From Bacteroidota bacterium (GTDB taxonomy: Bacteria > Bacteroidota > Bacteroidia > Chitinophagales > Chitinophagaceae), in NCBI GenBank assembly GCA_023386045.1, contig JAEWKK010000022.1:24268-88267 (forward strand): a stretch of DNA of 64,000 bases. Direction: 5' to 3'. The notes below the pieces were generated by a model. That model made no database searches and was not told where the DNA came from. It saw only the letters and a list, made by a program, of their open reading frames with translations. Positions 51,689 to 60,015 of this stretch are shown here, in pieces (position 1 is the stretch's first letter; each line of letters starts with the position of its first letter). Made by a program: the position numbers and the translations under genes.

Positions 51689-52872
51689 GAGTTCAGTTCA
51701 ATTATAGAATCCACAATATCCCTGGCAATCGCTTTTTTGGACTGAAGGTCCAGCTGCTTCTGGCGGCCATCATGGTAAAACAGTGTCACTTTATTGGTAT
51801 CATGTCCAAAGCCTGCGCCCTGGTCATTTAAAGAATTCAATACAATCAGGTCTGCGTTCTTTCCAGCAAGCTTTTTCTTCGCGTAAGCTTCCTCGTTATT
51901 GGTTTCGAGGGCGAATCCCACCAGCAACTGGCCTTTCTGTTTTTTGCTGCCCAGACTTCCCAGGATGTCATTTGTTTTGACAAGATCCAGGTTCATTTCA
52001 TTGTCCTTTTTCTTGATCTTGTTTTCCGACACCACTGAGGGCCTGTAATCAGCCACTGCTGCTGCCATCACTGCAATATCATAATCTTCTTTTTCGCAGG
52101 CTTGCAGCATTTCTTGTGCACTCACCACCGGCACCAGCTTTATATTATTATGTCGTTTGTGGATGGAAACAGGTCCGCTTACCAGGGTCACCAAAGCTCC
52201 TCTACCAGCCAGTTCTTCGGCAAGAGCATAGCCCATTTTGCCAGAAGAATGATTGCCGATAAAACGTACGGGATCAATGGCTTCGTATGTAGGACCGGCA
52301 GTTACCAGGGCTTTTTTGCCATTTAACTGGCCGCTAACTTTAAAATGCTGTTCAAGTTGACTAAAGATCTCTTCCGGTTCGGCCATTCTTCCGGGACCGG
52401 TTAGTCCGCTGGCCAGCTCGCCCACACCTACATCCATTACCTGGCAGCCATTTTTACGAAGAATGTCCAGGTTATTTTGAGTGGTGGGATGAAGCCACAT
52501 GTCTTCATCCATGGCTGGTGCTACTATTACGGGGCAGGTTGCAGAAAGATATACTGCCAGCAAAAGGTTATCACAAAGGCCATGAGCCATTTTAGCCAGG
52601 CTGTTACAGCTAAGTGGTGCTATGACCATCACATCAGCCCATCTTCCCAGTTCCACATGGTTGGCCCAGCTTTGCTCATCAAAAAGCTCAGAAAGAACCG
52701 GGTTTTTTGAAAGCGTGGAAAGGGTGAGTCTTGATACAAAATCTCCCGCCGAAGCTGTCATAACCAGCTTTACTTCAGCACCAGCCCTGGTGAGCAGGCG
52801 CACCAGCATCGGGATCTTGTAAGCAGCAATACTTCCCGTGATGCCAATGATGATTTTTTTTCCGGCGAGCAT
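51685..52872 (-). CDS. coaBC: CoaBC: phosphopantothenoylcysteine decarboxylase / phosphopantothenate-cysteine ligase
   Basis: 395 aa. The N-terminal flavin-binding CoaC domain contains GITGSIAAYKIPMLVR and His72 (WANHVELGRW); the C-terminal CoaB domain shows ALVTAGPTYEAIDPVRFIGNHSSGKMG. It makes 4'-phosphopantetheine in coenzyme A synthesis. Oddity: two positions used by the E. coli CoaC active site differ. The asparagine motif PAMN reads PAMD (Asp122), and the cysteine of the flexible flap (ACG..G.GRM) is serine in ELASGLTGPGRM (Ser155). I believe this variant is common in Bacteroidota, but have not checked. Confidence 0.93.
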   Translation of the reverse strand: MLAGKKIIIGITGSIAAYKIPMLVRLLTRAGAEVKLVMTASAGDFVSRLTLSTLSKNPVLSELFDEQSWANHVELGRWADVMVIAPLSCNSLAKMAHGLCDNLLLAVYLSATCPVIVAPAMDEDMWLHPTTQNNLDILRKNGCQVMDVGVGELASGLTGPGRMAEPEEIFSQLEQHFKVSGQLNGKKALVTAGPTYEAIDPVRFIGNHSSGKMGYALAEELAGRGALVTLVSGPVSIHKRHNNIKLVPVVSAQEMLQACEKEDYDIAVMAAAVADYRPSVVSENKIKKKDNEMNLDLVKTNDILGSLGSKKQKGQLLVGFALETNNEEAYAKKKLAGKNADLIVLNSLNDQGAGFGHDTNKVTLFYHDGRQKQLDLQSKKAIARDIVDSIIELNS

Positions 52873-52949
52873 GGCTCTAAAATACTATTTAAAAAATAAA
52901 AGCGATCACGCCTAAGGCGGACCGCTCAATGAGATGAACTGCCAGTTGA

Positions 52950-53294
52950 TTATTTGAAAAGATCCTGGTCTTCGTTCTTACGATAGTAAACTTTTTCACC
53001 CATGAATTCCTGGATAGCCAGCAATGAAGGATTAGGCATACGCTCGTAAGCCCTGGAGATCTCGATCTGCTCCTTGTTCTCGTGGATCTCTTCCAGTGAA
53101 TCGGTATGGCTGGCAAACTCTTCCAGCTTGTTGTGCAACTCTTCCTTCAACGTGATGTTGATCTGGCTGGCCCTTTTTGCAATGATTGCAATGGACTCAT
53201 ACAGATTTCCCGTTTTACCCTTCAGTTCGTTGATGTCACGGGTTTCAATGTTGTTGGATGTGCTGGTACTAAGCTGTCTTCTTAGCAGGCTCAT
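52950..53294 (-). CDS. rpoZ: RNA polymerase omega subunit, Bacteroidota type
   Basis: 114 aa. The core resembles the RpoZ/Rpb6 fold (KGKTGNLYESIAIIAKRASQINI) with a charged middle and a C-terminal extension (RMPNPSLLAIQEFMGEKVYYRK) typical of Bacteroidota. It helps assemble beta' in the polymerase. The start lies 26 bases inside the end of bamD. It sits between bamD and coaBC, a conserved arrangement in this phylum. Confidence 0.88.
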   Translation of the reverse strand: MSLLRRQLSTSTSNNIETRDINELKGKTGNLYESIAIIAKRASQINITLKEELHNKLEEFASHTDSLEEIHENKEQIEISRAYERMPNPSLLAIQEFMGEKVYYRKNEDQDLFK

Positions 53295-54081
53295 TTGTAT
53301 ATGTTTTTAAGTTGTTTTGAGATTGGTTTAAGAATTCCTGTACCTCTTTCACGTATGGACTTTCCGGAAAGCGGTCGTTGAATTCATTACATTCTTCGAT
53401 TACTTTTTCAAAGCGCTCCACCTTGCGTTCTTCTACGCTGAGTTCAGCAAACCTGTAATAGGATTTGATGGCCATCAGCTTGTACTGGTCTGCGCTTTCT
53501 GATTCAGGATAACTATTCAGCAGGGTATTGTAAGCTACTGCTGCTGCCCTGAACTGTCCGATATCATAATAAAGCTGCGCAGATTTCTGGTCTTTGATCT
53601 CCAGTTTCCTGCGGCTTTTGTCAATGATCTCAGTTGCCTCTTTATTCCTTGCCGACCCTGGATGCGTGTTGATGAACATCTGCATCATACCAATTGCCTT
53701 GAGGGTATTGGTCTGGTCGAGTTCGGGTTTAGGCGACTGCCTGTAAAAAGTATAAGCCCTCATGTAATCCATCTCCTCAGCTCTTTTGCTGTTTGGATAG
53801 ATCTCCAGGAAGGTTTTGAAAAGGTTCTCCGCATTCAGGAAATCCTTCTGGTTGTAAGCGCAATAAGCATATTTATAATAGATATCCTCGAATTCAGGTG
53901 TTCCCCTGTAATAAGGCATGATATCCTCATAGATCTGCTGGGCATAGTTCCACTTCTTCTTGACGTAGTATTTTTCTGCCATACGCAGCTTATACTCCGG
54001 GTCTTTGCTTTTCAGCACTTTGCTGATTCCGCCGCAACTGATAAGAAAAAAGGAAAAAATTACTACGGTAAAAAACTTCAT
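53269..54081 (-). CDS. bamD: Outer-membrane assembly lipoprotein BamD
   Basis: The ATG at 54081 gives 270 aa with lipoprotein signal MKFFTVVIFSFFLISC (Cys16); the longer frame would place a non-signal stretch first. Tetratricopeptide-like repeats follow (AEKYYVKKKWNYAQQIYEDI, AYNQKDFLNAENLFKTFLEIYP, YYDIGQFRAAAVAYNTLLNSYP). BamD works with BamA to insert outer-membrane barrels. Its last 26 bases overlap rpoZ. A candidate -7 box lies 10 bases upstream. Confidence 0.93.
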   Translation of the reverse strand: MKFFTVVIFSFFLISCGGISKVLKSKDPEYKLRMAEKYYVKKKWNYAQQIYEDIMPYYRGTPEFEDIYYKYAYCAYNQKDFLNAENLFKTFLEIYPNSKRAEEMDYMRAYTFYRQSPKPELDQTNTLKAIGMMQMFINTHPGSARNKEATEIIDKSRRKLEIKDQKSAQLYYDIGQFRAAAVAYNTLLNSYPESESADQYKLMAIKSYYRFAELSVEERKVERFEKVIEECNEFNDRFPESPYVKEVQEFLNQSQNNLKTYTNEPAKKTA

Positions 54082-54090
54082 AAAGGCTGG

Positions 54091-54098
54091 CAAAGTTA
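54091..54098 (-). promoter_or_regulatory. -7 box of the bamD operon promoter
   Basis: TAACTTTG on the minus strand fits TAnnTTTG; it ends 9 bases before the bamD ATG, giving a very short leader. No TTTG at the ideal 19-base distance. Confidence 0.4.
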
Positions 54099-54180
54099 AA
54101 CAGTTTAGGCAAATATTCTCGAAATAATGCAAAGCAGGTAAGACCGGCCGTTAAGATTTCACTAAAGCTGACTCTTAAAA

Positions 54181-54208
54181 AGAAAAAACCCTCCGTTTGG
54201 AGGGTTTT
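54181..54208 (-). terminator. Intrinsic terminator of ompA
   Basis: A 10-bp stem AAAACCCTCC / GGAGGGTTTT with a GTTT loop, 21 bases past the ompA-like gene stop; the minus strand continues into T's. Confidence 0.88.
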
Positions 54209-54228
54209 ATTATAAGGAGTTTGATCTC

Positions 54229-55839
54229 TTATTTCTGTCTGCTAAGGTTTGGATGCGGAGCAGGAACTGTTGTTTGTCCTTGCTCATCGCTGCCAGCTGC
54301 ACGCAGGTCAACGGTATTGCAATCGCCACCTTCCTGACCATAGTTCCAGTAGAAACGGTCAGCGCTGATACCTTCTTTATCTACCATGTAGTTAATAACG
54401 GCATTCACGCGATCCCAGCTTCTTTGTTGTGCACGCTTGTCAGAAGCGCAATAAGAAGTAACTACCACGCGGCAGGTAGGATTCTGACGCAGACGTGCTG
54501 CTACAGAAGCCAGCAGGGCTTTAGCATCATTTGAAAGAGCTACTGAAGTATTGCTAGAGAAAGTGATGCTTGGCAGTTGACCTAAAGCATTTGCACATTC
54601 ATTTACCATACCCCAACCTTTACAGGATGAATCAGGGCAAGGCATTTTACCAACACCATCAGCATCAACAGGCTGCCATGTTGTAGGAGTGATCTTTTCT
54701 TTATCACGGCAATCAGGTACGCCATCACCATCAGTATCAAGGCTTACACCATGAGTATCAACCGGGCAACCCTGAGGAGTTTGCTCCTGGTCGAACTGGT
54801 CAGTTACACCATCACCATCAGCATCAGGCAGAACTGGCTTAGGCAGCTGCATGTACTTTGGCTTGCGCAGTTCCTGGTAAGCATAATCCAAAGGATTCAG
54901 CCACCACAATGGCTCAACAGCTTTAGAACCGATATTGATGTTCAAACCAAGTGAAAGGAAGTTGTAAGCATCGTGATCCCTTGTAAGGTCACCCTGCTCA
55001 GCCCAACGCTGACCATCCAGCAGGTCATCTTTAACGATGGTGAAACGATCTTCCAGAGCCAGGTTCAGCCTGTTGCTTAATTTGAAAGCAACACCGGCAC
55101 CGATATGGCCAACAGGTTTGAAAGTCTTACCGAACAATTTAGGACGACGGTCGCCATGGTTTTCAGCATCAGTCTCATAAGAATCATCAAGAAGATCTTT
55201 CAGGTCATCCCTTACATCTTTTCTTGTTTTCCATGTTCCTTGCTGGATACCGGCGAAGCTGTAAGGAGTGGTACCGTTCAGGGCATTGATTTTTGTTTCG
55301 TACACCATTCCACCAATACCGGCAAGAGCGTAGAAGTTGATGCCTGATTTGGATTTGTGGAAACGGATGTTGTTCAGTGAAATGATACCTTCCAGTGAAA
55401 GATCCTGGATGTTTGATTTGTAGTTGTAATAAACTGGAGCACCAGCATAACCTAAATTAAACCAGGGGTTCTGGGTGCTACCGGCAACATAACCGCTAGA
55501 AGGCAGCCAGTTCAAGCCTTTTGGAACACCATAAACATACTCAAGACGAGCAGAGAATACATAACCAAAGGCTTTACGAACGTGTACACCAAAACCTGGT
55601 GCAATTAAAGAAGATACATCACCACTTATATTATGCATACCTCCCTTGATACCAATCTCCCACATGTTGCGGGGCTTAGCAGGATAGTTTTCAGCTGCTG
55701 CTTTAAAATTGGTGTATTGAGGCATTCGTCGCGAAGGAACTACTGATGAATCCATTACATCGTAGCCGGTTTGGGAGAAACCATACGATGCCAACAGGCA
55801 CAGGATACCTGCCAGAAAAGAGTACTTTTTGCTTGCCAT
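54229..55839 (-). CDS. OmpA family outer-membrane protein with TSP3 calcium repeats
   Basis: 536 aa. Signal peptide ends near GFSQ. Residues ~30-320 form an outer-membrane beta-barrel-like domain. Then come thrombospondin-type-3 repeats with DxDxDGxxD loops (DADGDGVTDQFDQ, LDTDGDGVPDCRDKE), and a C-terminal OmpA peptidoglycan-binding domain (about 425-525: ITFSSNTSVALSNDAKALLASVA, RSWDRVNAVINYMV, YWNYGQEGGDCN). It anchors the outer membrane to peptidoglycan. It has the best promoter in the window. Confidence 0.9.
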   Translation of the reverse strand: MASKKYSFLAGILCLLASYGFSQTGYDVMDSSVVPSRRMPQYTNFKAAAENYPAKPRNMWEIGIKGGMHNISGDVSSLIAPGFGVHVRKAFGYVFSARLEYVYGVPKGLNWLPSSGYVAGSTQNPWFNLGYAGAPVYYNYKSNIQDLSLEGIISLNNIRFHKSKSGINFYALAGIGGMVYETKINALNGTTPYSFAGIQQGTWKTRKDVRDDLKDLLDDSYETDAENHGDRRPKLFGKTFKPVGHIGAGVAFKLSNRLNLALEDRFTIVKDDLLDGQRWAEQGDLTRDHDAYNFLSLGLNINIGSKAVEPLWWLNPLDYAYQELRKPKYMQLPKPVLPDADGDGVTDQFDQEQTPQGCPVDTHGVSLDTDGDGVPDCRDKEKITPTTWQPVDADGVGKMPCPDSSCKGWGMVNECANALGQLPSITFSSNTSVALSNDAKALLASVAARLRQNPTCRVVVTSYCASDKRAQQRSWDRVNAVINYMVDKEGISADRFYWNYGQEGGDCNTVDLRAAGSDEQGQTTVPAPHPNLSRQK

Positions 55840-55880
55840 AACTATTGATTAAATTTTAAAAACAATGTCCTAATCGGTGA

Positions 55881-55911
55881 CAAAAATATAAATTGACGTA
55901 CAATTACCAAA
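55881..55911 (-). promoter_or_regulatory. Consensus sigma-70-type (Bacteroidota) promoter of the ompA-like gene
   Basis: On the minus strand TTTG (55908-55911) is separated by exactly 19 bases from TATTTTTG (55881-55888), both perfect to the TTTG-N19-TAnnTTTG consensus. The leader would be about 35 bases. Confidence 0.9.
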
Positions 55912-56038
55912 CTTTAAATTTTAATTTCAAATTATTGTTCGGTTTATTTCTCCATTTTTGTCAGCACCACTCGTGCAATTCTTGTACCATAAGGTGCAAG
56001 GTATACGGTTGCGGTTGTAACTTTCAGCCCTTTTACGA

Positions 56039-57001
56039 ATGAAGCTAGCCGTTAATTTAATTGAACAGGAGTTGAAGGTCTTTGAAGAAAAATTCAAAGA
56101 TGCTGTCAGCAGTAAGGTATCCATGCTGGACCGTATCATGAGGTATGTGGTCAAAAGAAAGGGCAAGCAACTCAGGCCCATGTTTGTTTTTCTTTCAGCC
56201 CGGCTGTGCGGTACCGTTAATGAAAGCACCTACAGGGCCGCCTCCCTGGTTGAATTGCTTCATACTGCCACACTTGTACATGATGATGTAGTGGATGACT
56301 CCCTGGAACGTAGAGGTTTTTTCTCAGTTTATGCTTTATGGAAAGCCAAGGCTTCAGTCCTTGTTGGTGATTATCTTTTAGCCAAGGGCCTCCTGCTTTC
56401 TCTTGATAATAATGATTTCAAAACCCTGCAGCTTCTCTCTGATGCCGTAAGACAAATGAGTGAAGGCGAACTGCTGCAGATGGAAAAGTCCAGATCCCTT
56501 AACCTGGAAGAGGCTGTTTATTTCGAGATCATCAAAAATAAAACTGCTTCTTTACTTGCTTCTGCCTGTGCTGCCGGCGCCTGGTCCACTTCAGGTGATG
56601 AGGATGCCACTCAAAGAATGAAGGCATTTGGCGACAAAGTGGGCATCGCCTTTCAAATGAAGGACGACCTCTTTGATTATGCAGCCAATGATATTGGAAA
56701 ACCTACAGGCAATGATATCAAGGAAAAAAAGCTGACCCTGCCTCTTATTTATACACTCAATCATGTAGATAAGGAAACCCGGAGAAAGATCATCTATATC
56801 ATCAAGAATGAAAACACCCGGAAAAGCAAAGTAAATTACATTATCGACGTGGTGGAAAAAACCGGCGGAATCGCTTATACCGTTGATAAAATGAATATTT
56901 TTAAAAAAGAAGCGATCGAGATCCTTCATTCCTTTCCCCACTCCCCTGTTCGCGATGGATTCGAGGACCTCGTCAACTTTGTTACAGATAGAAAATACTA
57001 G
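56039..57001 (+). CDS. ispB: Polyprenyl diphosphate synthase
   Basis: 320 aa. The first aspartate-rich motif reads DDVVD (82-86, in LVHDDVVDDSLERRG), preceded by RMKxK-like GKQLRP. The second, DDLFD (209-213, in FQMKDDLFDY), is followed by IGKPTGNDIKEKKLTLPLIY. It condenses isopentenyl units onto an allylic diphosphate; chain length is probably in the octaprenyl range used for menaquinone, but the symbol is by analogy. recJ starts 14 bases later in the same direction. Confidence 0.9.
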   Translation: MKLAVNLIEQELKVFEEKFKDAVSSKVSMLDRIMRYVVKRKGKQLRPMFVFLSARLCGTVNESTYRAASLVELLHTATLVHDDVVDDSLERRGFFSVYALWKAKASVLVGDYLLAKGLLLSLDNNDFKTLQLLSDAVRQMSEGELLQMEKSRSLNLEEAVYFEIIKNKTASLLASACAAGAWSTSGDEDATQRMKAFGDKVGIAFQMKDDLFDYAANDIGKPTGNDIKEKKLTLPLIYTLNHVDKETRRKIIYIIKNENTRKSKVNYIIDVVEKTGGIAYTVDKMNIFKKEAIEILHSFPHSPVRDGFEDLVNFVTDRKY

Positions 57002-57015
57002 AAGACTTTGATGTC

Positions 57016-58764
57016 ATGGAGAAAAGATGGAAGGTCATTCCTGCCGACAGGGAAAAAGCAGGTTCATTATTCAGTGAACTGAAGATCCACCCGGTGCTAT
57101 GCAACATCCTGGTGCAGCGCGGAATGGATAGCTATGAAAAAGCAAAACAATTCTTTCGTCCTTCCCTCTCTGATCTTCATGATCCTTTTTTAATGAAGGA
57201 TATGGACAGGGCCGTTGAAAGGATCCTCAGGGCCTTTTCATCCGGAGAAAAAATTCTTGTCTTTGGCGATTACGATGTGGATGGAACCACCTCCGTTGCC
57301 TGCATGTACCGCTTCCTGAAAAGCCAGCATCCTTTTGTTGATTTCTATATCCCGCATCGCTACCGCGAAGGATATGGTGTGAGCAGGGCGGGAATTGATT
57401 TTGCCCATGAAAAAAAATTTACCCTGATTGTTGCTCTTGACTGTGGTATTAAATCAGTGGAGTTGATCGGCTATGCAAAAGAACTGGGCATTGATTTCAT
57501 TGTTTGTGATCATCACCTTCCCGATGACACCCTGCCTCCTGCTGTAGCCATACTCAATCCAAAACAACCAGACTGTAATTATCCATATAAGGACCTTTGT
57601 GGCTGCGGCGTTGGTTTCAAACTGATCACCGCTCTTTGCTCCCGGTTACAGCTACCCGAAGAACTTGCATACCTGTACCTGGACCTGGTAGCTACAGCCA
57701 TTGCAGCTGATATCGTATCGATGACAGGTGAAAATCGTGTGCTGGCTTTTTATGGCTTGAAGAAAGCCAATAACAATCCCAATTTCGGGATCAGGGCGCT
57801 GGCTTTTCTTAGTGCTTTTGATAAAGAGATCCAGATCAATAACCTCGTATTTATCATTGCGCCGCGGGTGAATGCTGCAGGGAGAATGGATGACGGACGA
57901 AAGGCTGTCCTCATGTTTGTTGCAGATACCTATGACGAAGCCTTGCATTGGGCGGAACAGCTTCATGAAGATAATACCCACAGGCGTGAAGCCGACCTGA
58001 ATATCACGGAAGAAGCCCTGGCCATGATCGATGGCGATGAAGTTTTGCAAAAAAGAAGAAGCACGGTACTGTACCAGCCGCACTGGCACAAAGGTGTAGT
58101 GGGAATTGTAGCCTCCCGGCTCATTGATCATTATTACAGGCCTACTATCGTACTGACGCAAAGTGGAGAATACGTGGCAGGTTCTGCAAGAAGTGTTTCC
58201 GGATTCAATGTTTATGAAGCCGTACACCAGTGCAAGGAATTGCTGCTGGGTTATGGTGGACATTTTTATGCAGCGGGTGTGACCATGGAGCCCGGGAAAG
58301 TGGATGCCTTCTGCCAGAAATTCGAAGAAGTGGTGCAGGCAACCATCCACCCGGAATTACTGATTCCCGAGATCGTGATTGACGCGGAAGTGAAACTGGC
58401 CGACCTTAAAAAATCCTTCTTTGATATATTAACCCAAATGGAACCATTTGGACCTGATAACCTTCGGCCAACATTCATAGCAAGAAAGGTGTATAACACG
58501 GGCTGGAGTAAGGTGGTGAAGGAAGCACATATCCGTTTTGTATTACAACAGGATGGCACCAGGATCTCCGGTATTGGTTTCAATATGGCGGAGAAGATGC
58601 ACCTGCTCCTTTCGGGTAAACCGGTAGATATTGTTTTCAAGCTGGAAGAAAACGAATGGAACGGAGAAACCAATCTTCAAATGAAAATGATCGACTTCAG
58701 GTCTTCGGAAGAATTAGCAAAGTCTATAAAAAACGAAAGGAGCCTTGCGGCTCCCTTCTTATGA
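57016..58764 (+). CDS. recJ: Single-stranded-DNA-specific exonuclease RecJ
   Basis: 582 aa. DHH-family motifs are DYDVDG (85-90, after FGD), the metal-binding CDHHLP with DHH at 165-167, and the DHHA1 motif GYGGHFYAAGVTM with GGH near residue 415. The C-terminal OB-like domain ends PDNLRPTFIARKVYNTGW and beyond. It degrades single-stranded DNA 5' to 3' in recombination and repair. Its last codons (…ERSLAAPFL) also encode the terminator hairpin of the convergent gene. Confidence 0.95.
   Translation: MEKRWKVIPADREKAGSLFSELKIHPVLCNILVQRGMDSYEKAKQFFRPSLSDLHDPFLMKDMDRAVERILRAFSSGEKILVFGDYDVDGTTSVACMYRFLKSQHPFVDFYIPHRYREGYGVSRAGIDFAHEKKFTLIVALDCGIKSVELIGYAKELGIDFIVCDHHLPDDTLPPAVAILNPKQPDCNYPYKDLCGCGVGFKLITALCSRLQLPEELAYLYLDLVATAIAADIVSMTGENRVLAFYGLKKANNNPNFGIRALAFLSAFDKEIQINNLVFIIAPRVNAAGRMDDGRKAVLMFVADTYDEALHWAEQLHEDNTHRREADLNITEEALAMIDGDEVLQKRRSTVLYQPHWHKGVVGIVASRLIDHYYRPTIVLTQSGEYVAGSARSVSGFNVYEAVHQCKELLLGYGGHFYAAGVTMEPGKVDAFCQKFEEVVQATIHPELLIPEIVIDAEVKLADLKKSFFDILTQMEPFGPDNLRPTFIARKVYNTGWSKVVKEAHIRFVLQQDGTRISGIGFNMAEKMHLLLSGKPVDIVFKLEENEWNGETNLQMKMIDFRSSEELAKSIKNERSLAAPFL
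58732..58754 (-). terminator. Terminator of the T9SS cargo gene, inside the end of recJ
   Basis: Stem GGAGCC / GGCTCC with a TTGC loop lies within recJ's final codons. Read on the minus strand it is followed by TTTCGTTTTTT and lies 27 bases past the convergent gene's stop. Confidence 0.75.
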
Positions 58765-58780
58765 TTAAACCTTAAAACTT

Positions 58781-59827
58781 TTATTGTTTCACGATTTTCA
58801 AGGTTTCAGCATTTCCATTTCCATCAGTATAACGGATCACATAAACACCAGGCTGGAATGAAGCCAGGCTGATAACAGTTTGCTGTGTGCCTTTTGAAGG
58901 AACAATTGACTTAACTGTACGGCCATCGGCAGTGCTGATGCTGATCTTGCTGTCAGTGCTTGCTGCAGTATGCTGAAGTGTAAGATCGCTGATCACAGGC
59001 ATTGGGAAAGCTTTCAGCGTAATGCTGGAGCGTCCGCCTTTAACTGTAACGATTGGGCTGAAAGTCAGTTTGCCATCAACATCAACAGCTTTGATGCGAT
59101 AGTAAGCAGTAGCATCAGAAGCTTTTGTATCAACAAAAGAATAAGTTGTTTCGCCAATTGCATCTACCGTACCGATAGTTTCATAGCTACGGCCATCTGC
59201 GCTTTTTTCAACTTCATAAGCTGCTACATTTTCTTCTACACCAACATTCCAGATCAGGTTAATGTTACCATTGGCGCTTTTTGCATCAAATGAAGAGAAT
59301 TTAACTGGAAGTGTACCAGCAGCAGCTGTTACATTGATTCCAAAATCATCAATAGTGATATTCTGACCATTACCACCACTGATAGTATAAGTGATATGCA
59401 GGATGAAATTTTCACCAGGGCTCACTAAAACCGGAACAGGAGCGGTAAAGAAATAAGTACCAGAAGCCAGGGCACCACCACTGCAAAGAGGATGAGTACC
59501 ATCATTAGCTGTTTCATATGTAATTGCGTAGCTGTTAACGTTAGCCTGTCCACCCAGTACAAATCTCCAGTTCAGAGTAGTCTGGCCAGGAGCAGTGTAA
59601 TAGATAGCCGTATTCAATACTTTGGCAGAACCTGCGCCCACGTTTGAAGAGTTCAGTCGGTTAGTTCCCCAGGTAAAGTCTCCGGAAAATCCTTCAGTAG
59701 AACCTGCATTAAAATTGTTAGTTACACCCGGGTCAGTTGTGGTAGTTCCACATGTTTGGGCAGACGAATTAATTGATGCAGCCACCAATGCAGCCGCAAA
59801 GATTGAAGAAGTAAAAATCCTTCTCAT
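58781..59827 (-). CDS. Secreted protein with T9SS type A sorting domain
   Basis: 348 aa. Signal peptide ends near NSSAQ (residue 24). Residues ~25-190 are a beta-rich, Asn/Thr/Gly-rich region of unknown function that includes TAPGQTTLNWRFVLGG. A fibronectin-like segment follows (VEENVAAYEVEKSADGRSYE), then a type A sorting domain from about 270 (FPMPVISDLTLQH … GVYVIRYTDGNGNAETLKIVKQ). The protein should be exported by the type IX system and cleaved or anchored at the surface. Its terminator overlaps recJ. Confidence 0.88.
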   Translation of the reverse strand: MRRIFTSSIFAAALVAASINSSAQTCGTTTTDPGVTNNFNAGSTEGFSGDFTWGTNRLNSSNVGAGSAKVLNTAIYYTAPGQTTLNWRFVLGGQANVNSYAITYETANDGTHPLCSGGALASGTYFFTAPVPVLVSPGENFILHITYTISGGNGQNITIDDFGINVTAAAGTLPVKFSSFDAKSANGNINLIWNVGVEENVAAYEVEKSADGRSYETIGTVDAIGETTYSFVDTKASDATAYYRIKAVDVDGKLTFSPIVTVKGGRSSITLKAFPMPVISDLTLQHTAASTDSKISISTADGRTVKSIVPSKGTQQTVISLASFQPGVYVIRYTDGNGNAETLKIVKQ

Positions 59828-60015
59828 GACGGTAAAAGTTTAAGGTTTGAGTTAAAGCAATGATTAATCGGCCTCAGAGGAAGGATTCGGAAGATTCTCA
59901 AAAGGTATTAGGAAAGATAGCCGGTAATTGCTTAGGATACGATGGAGATGGACACAAACTTAAAACCTCTTTTTTAGAAAAACAATAGACTTCTCAATAA
60001 AATTAAAAAAAATGA

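Noticed and set aside
57652..58350. 232-aa minus-strand ORF over recJ
   Set aside because: Antisense shadow of recJ.
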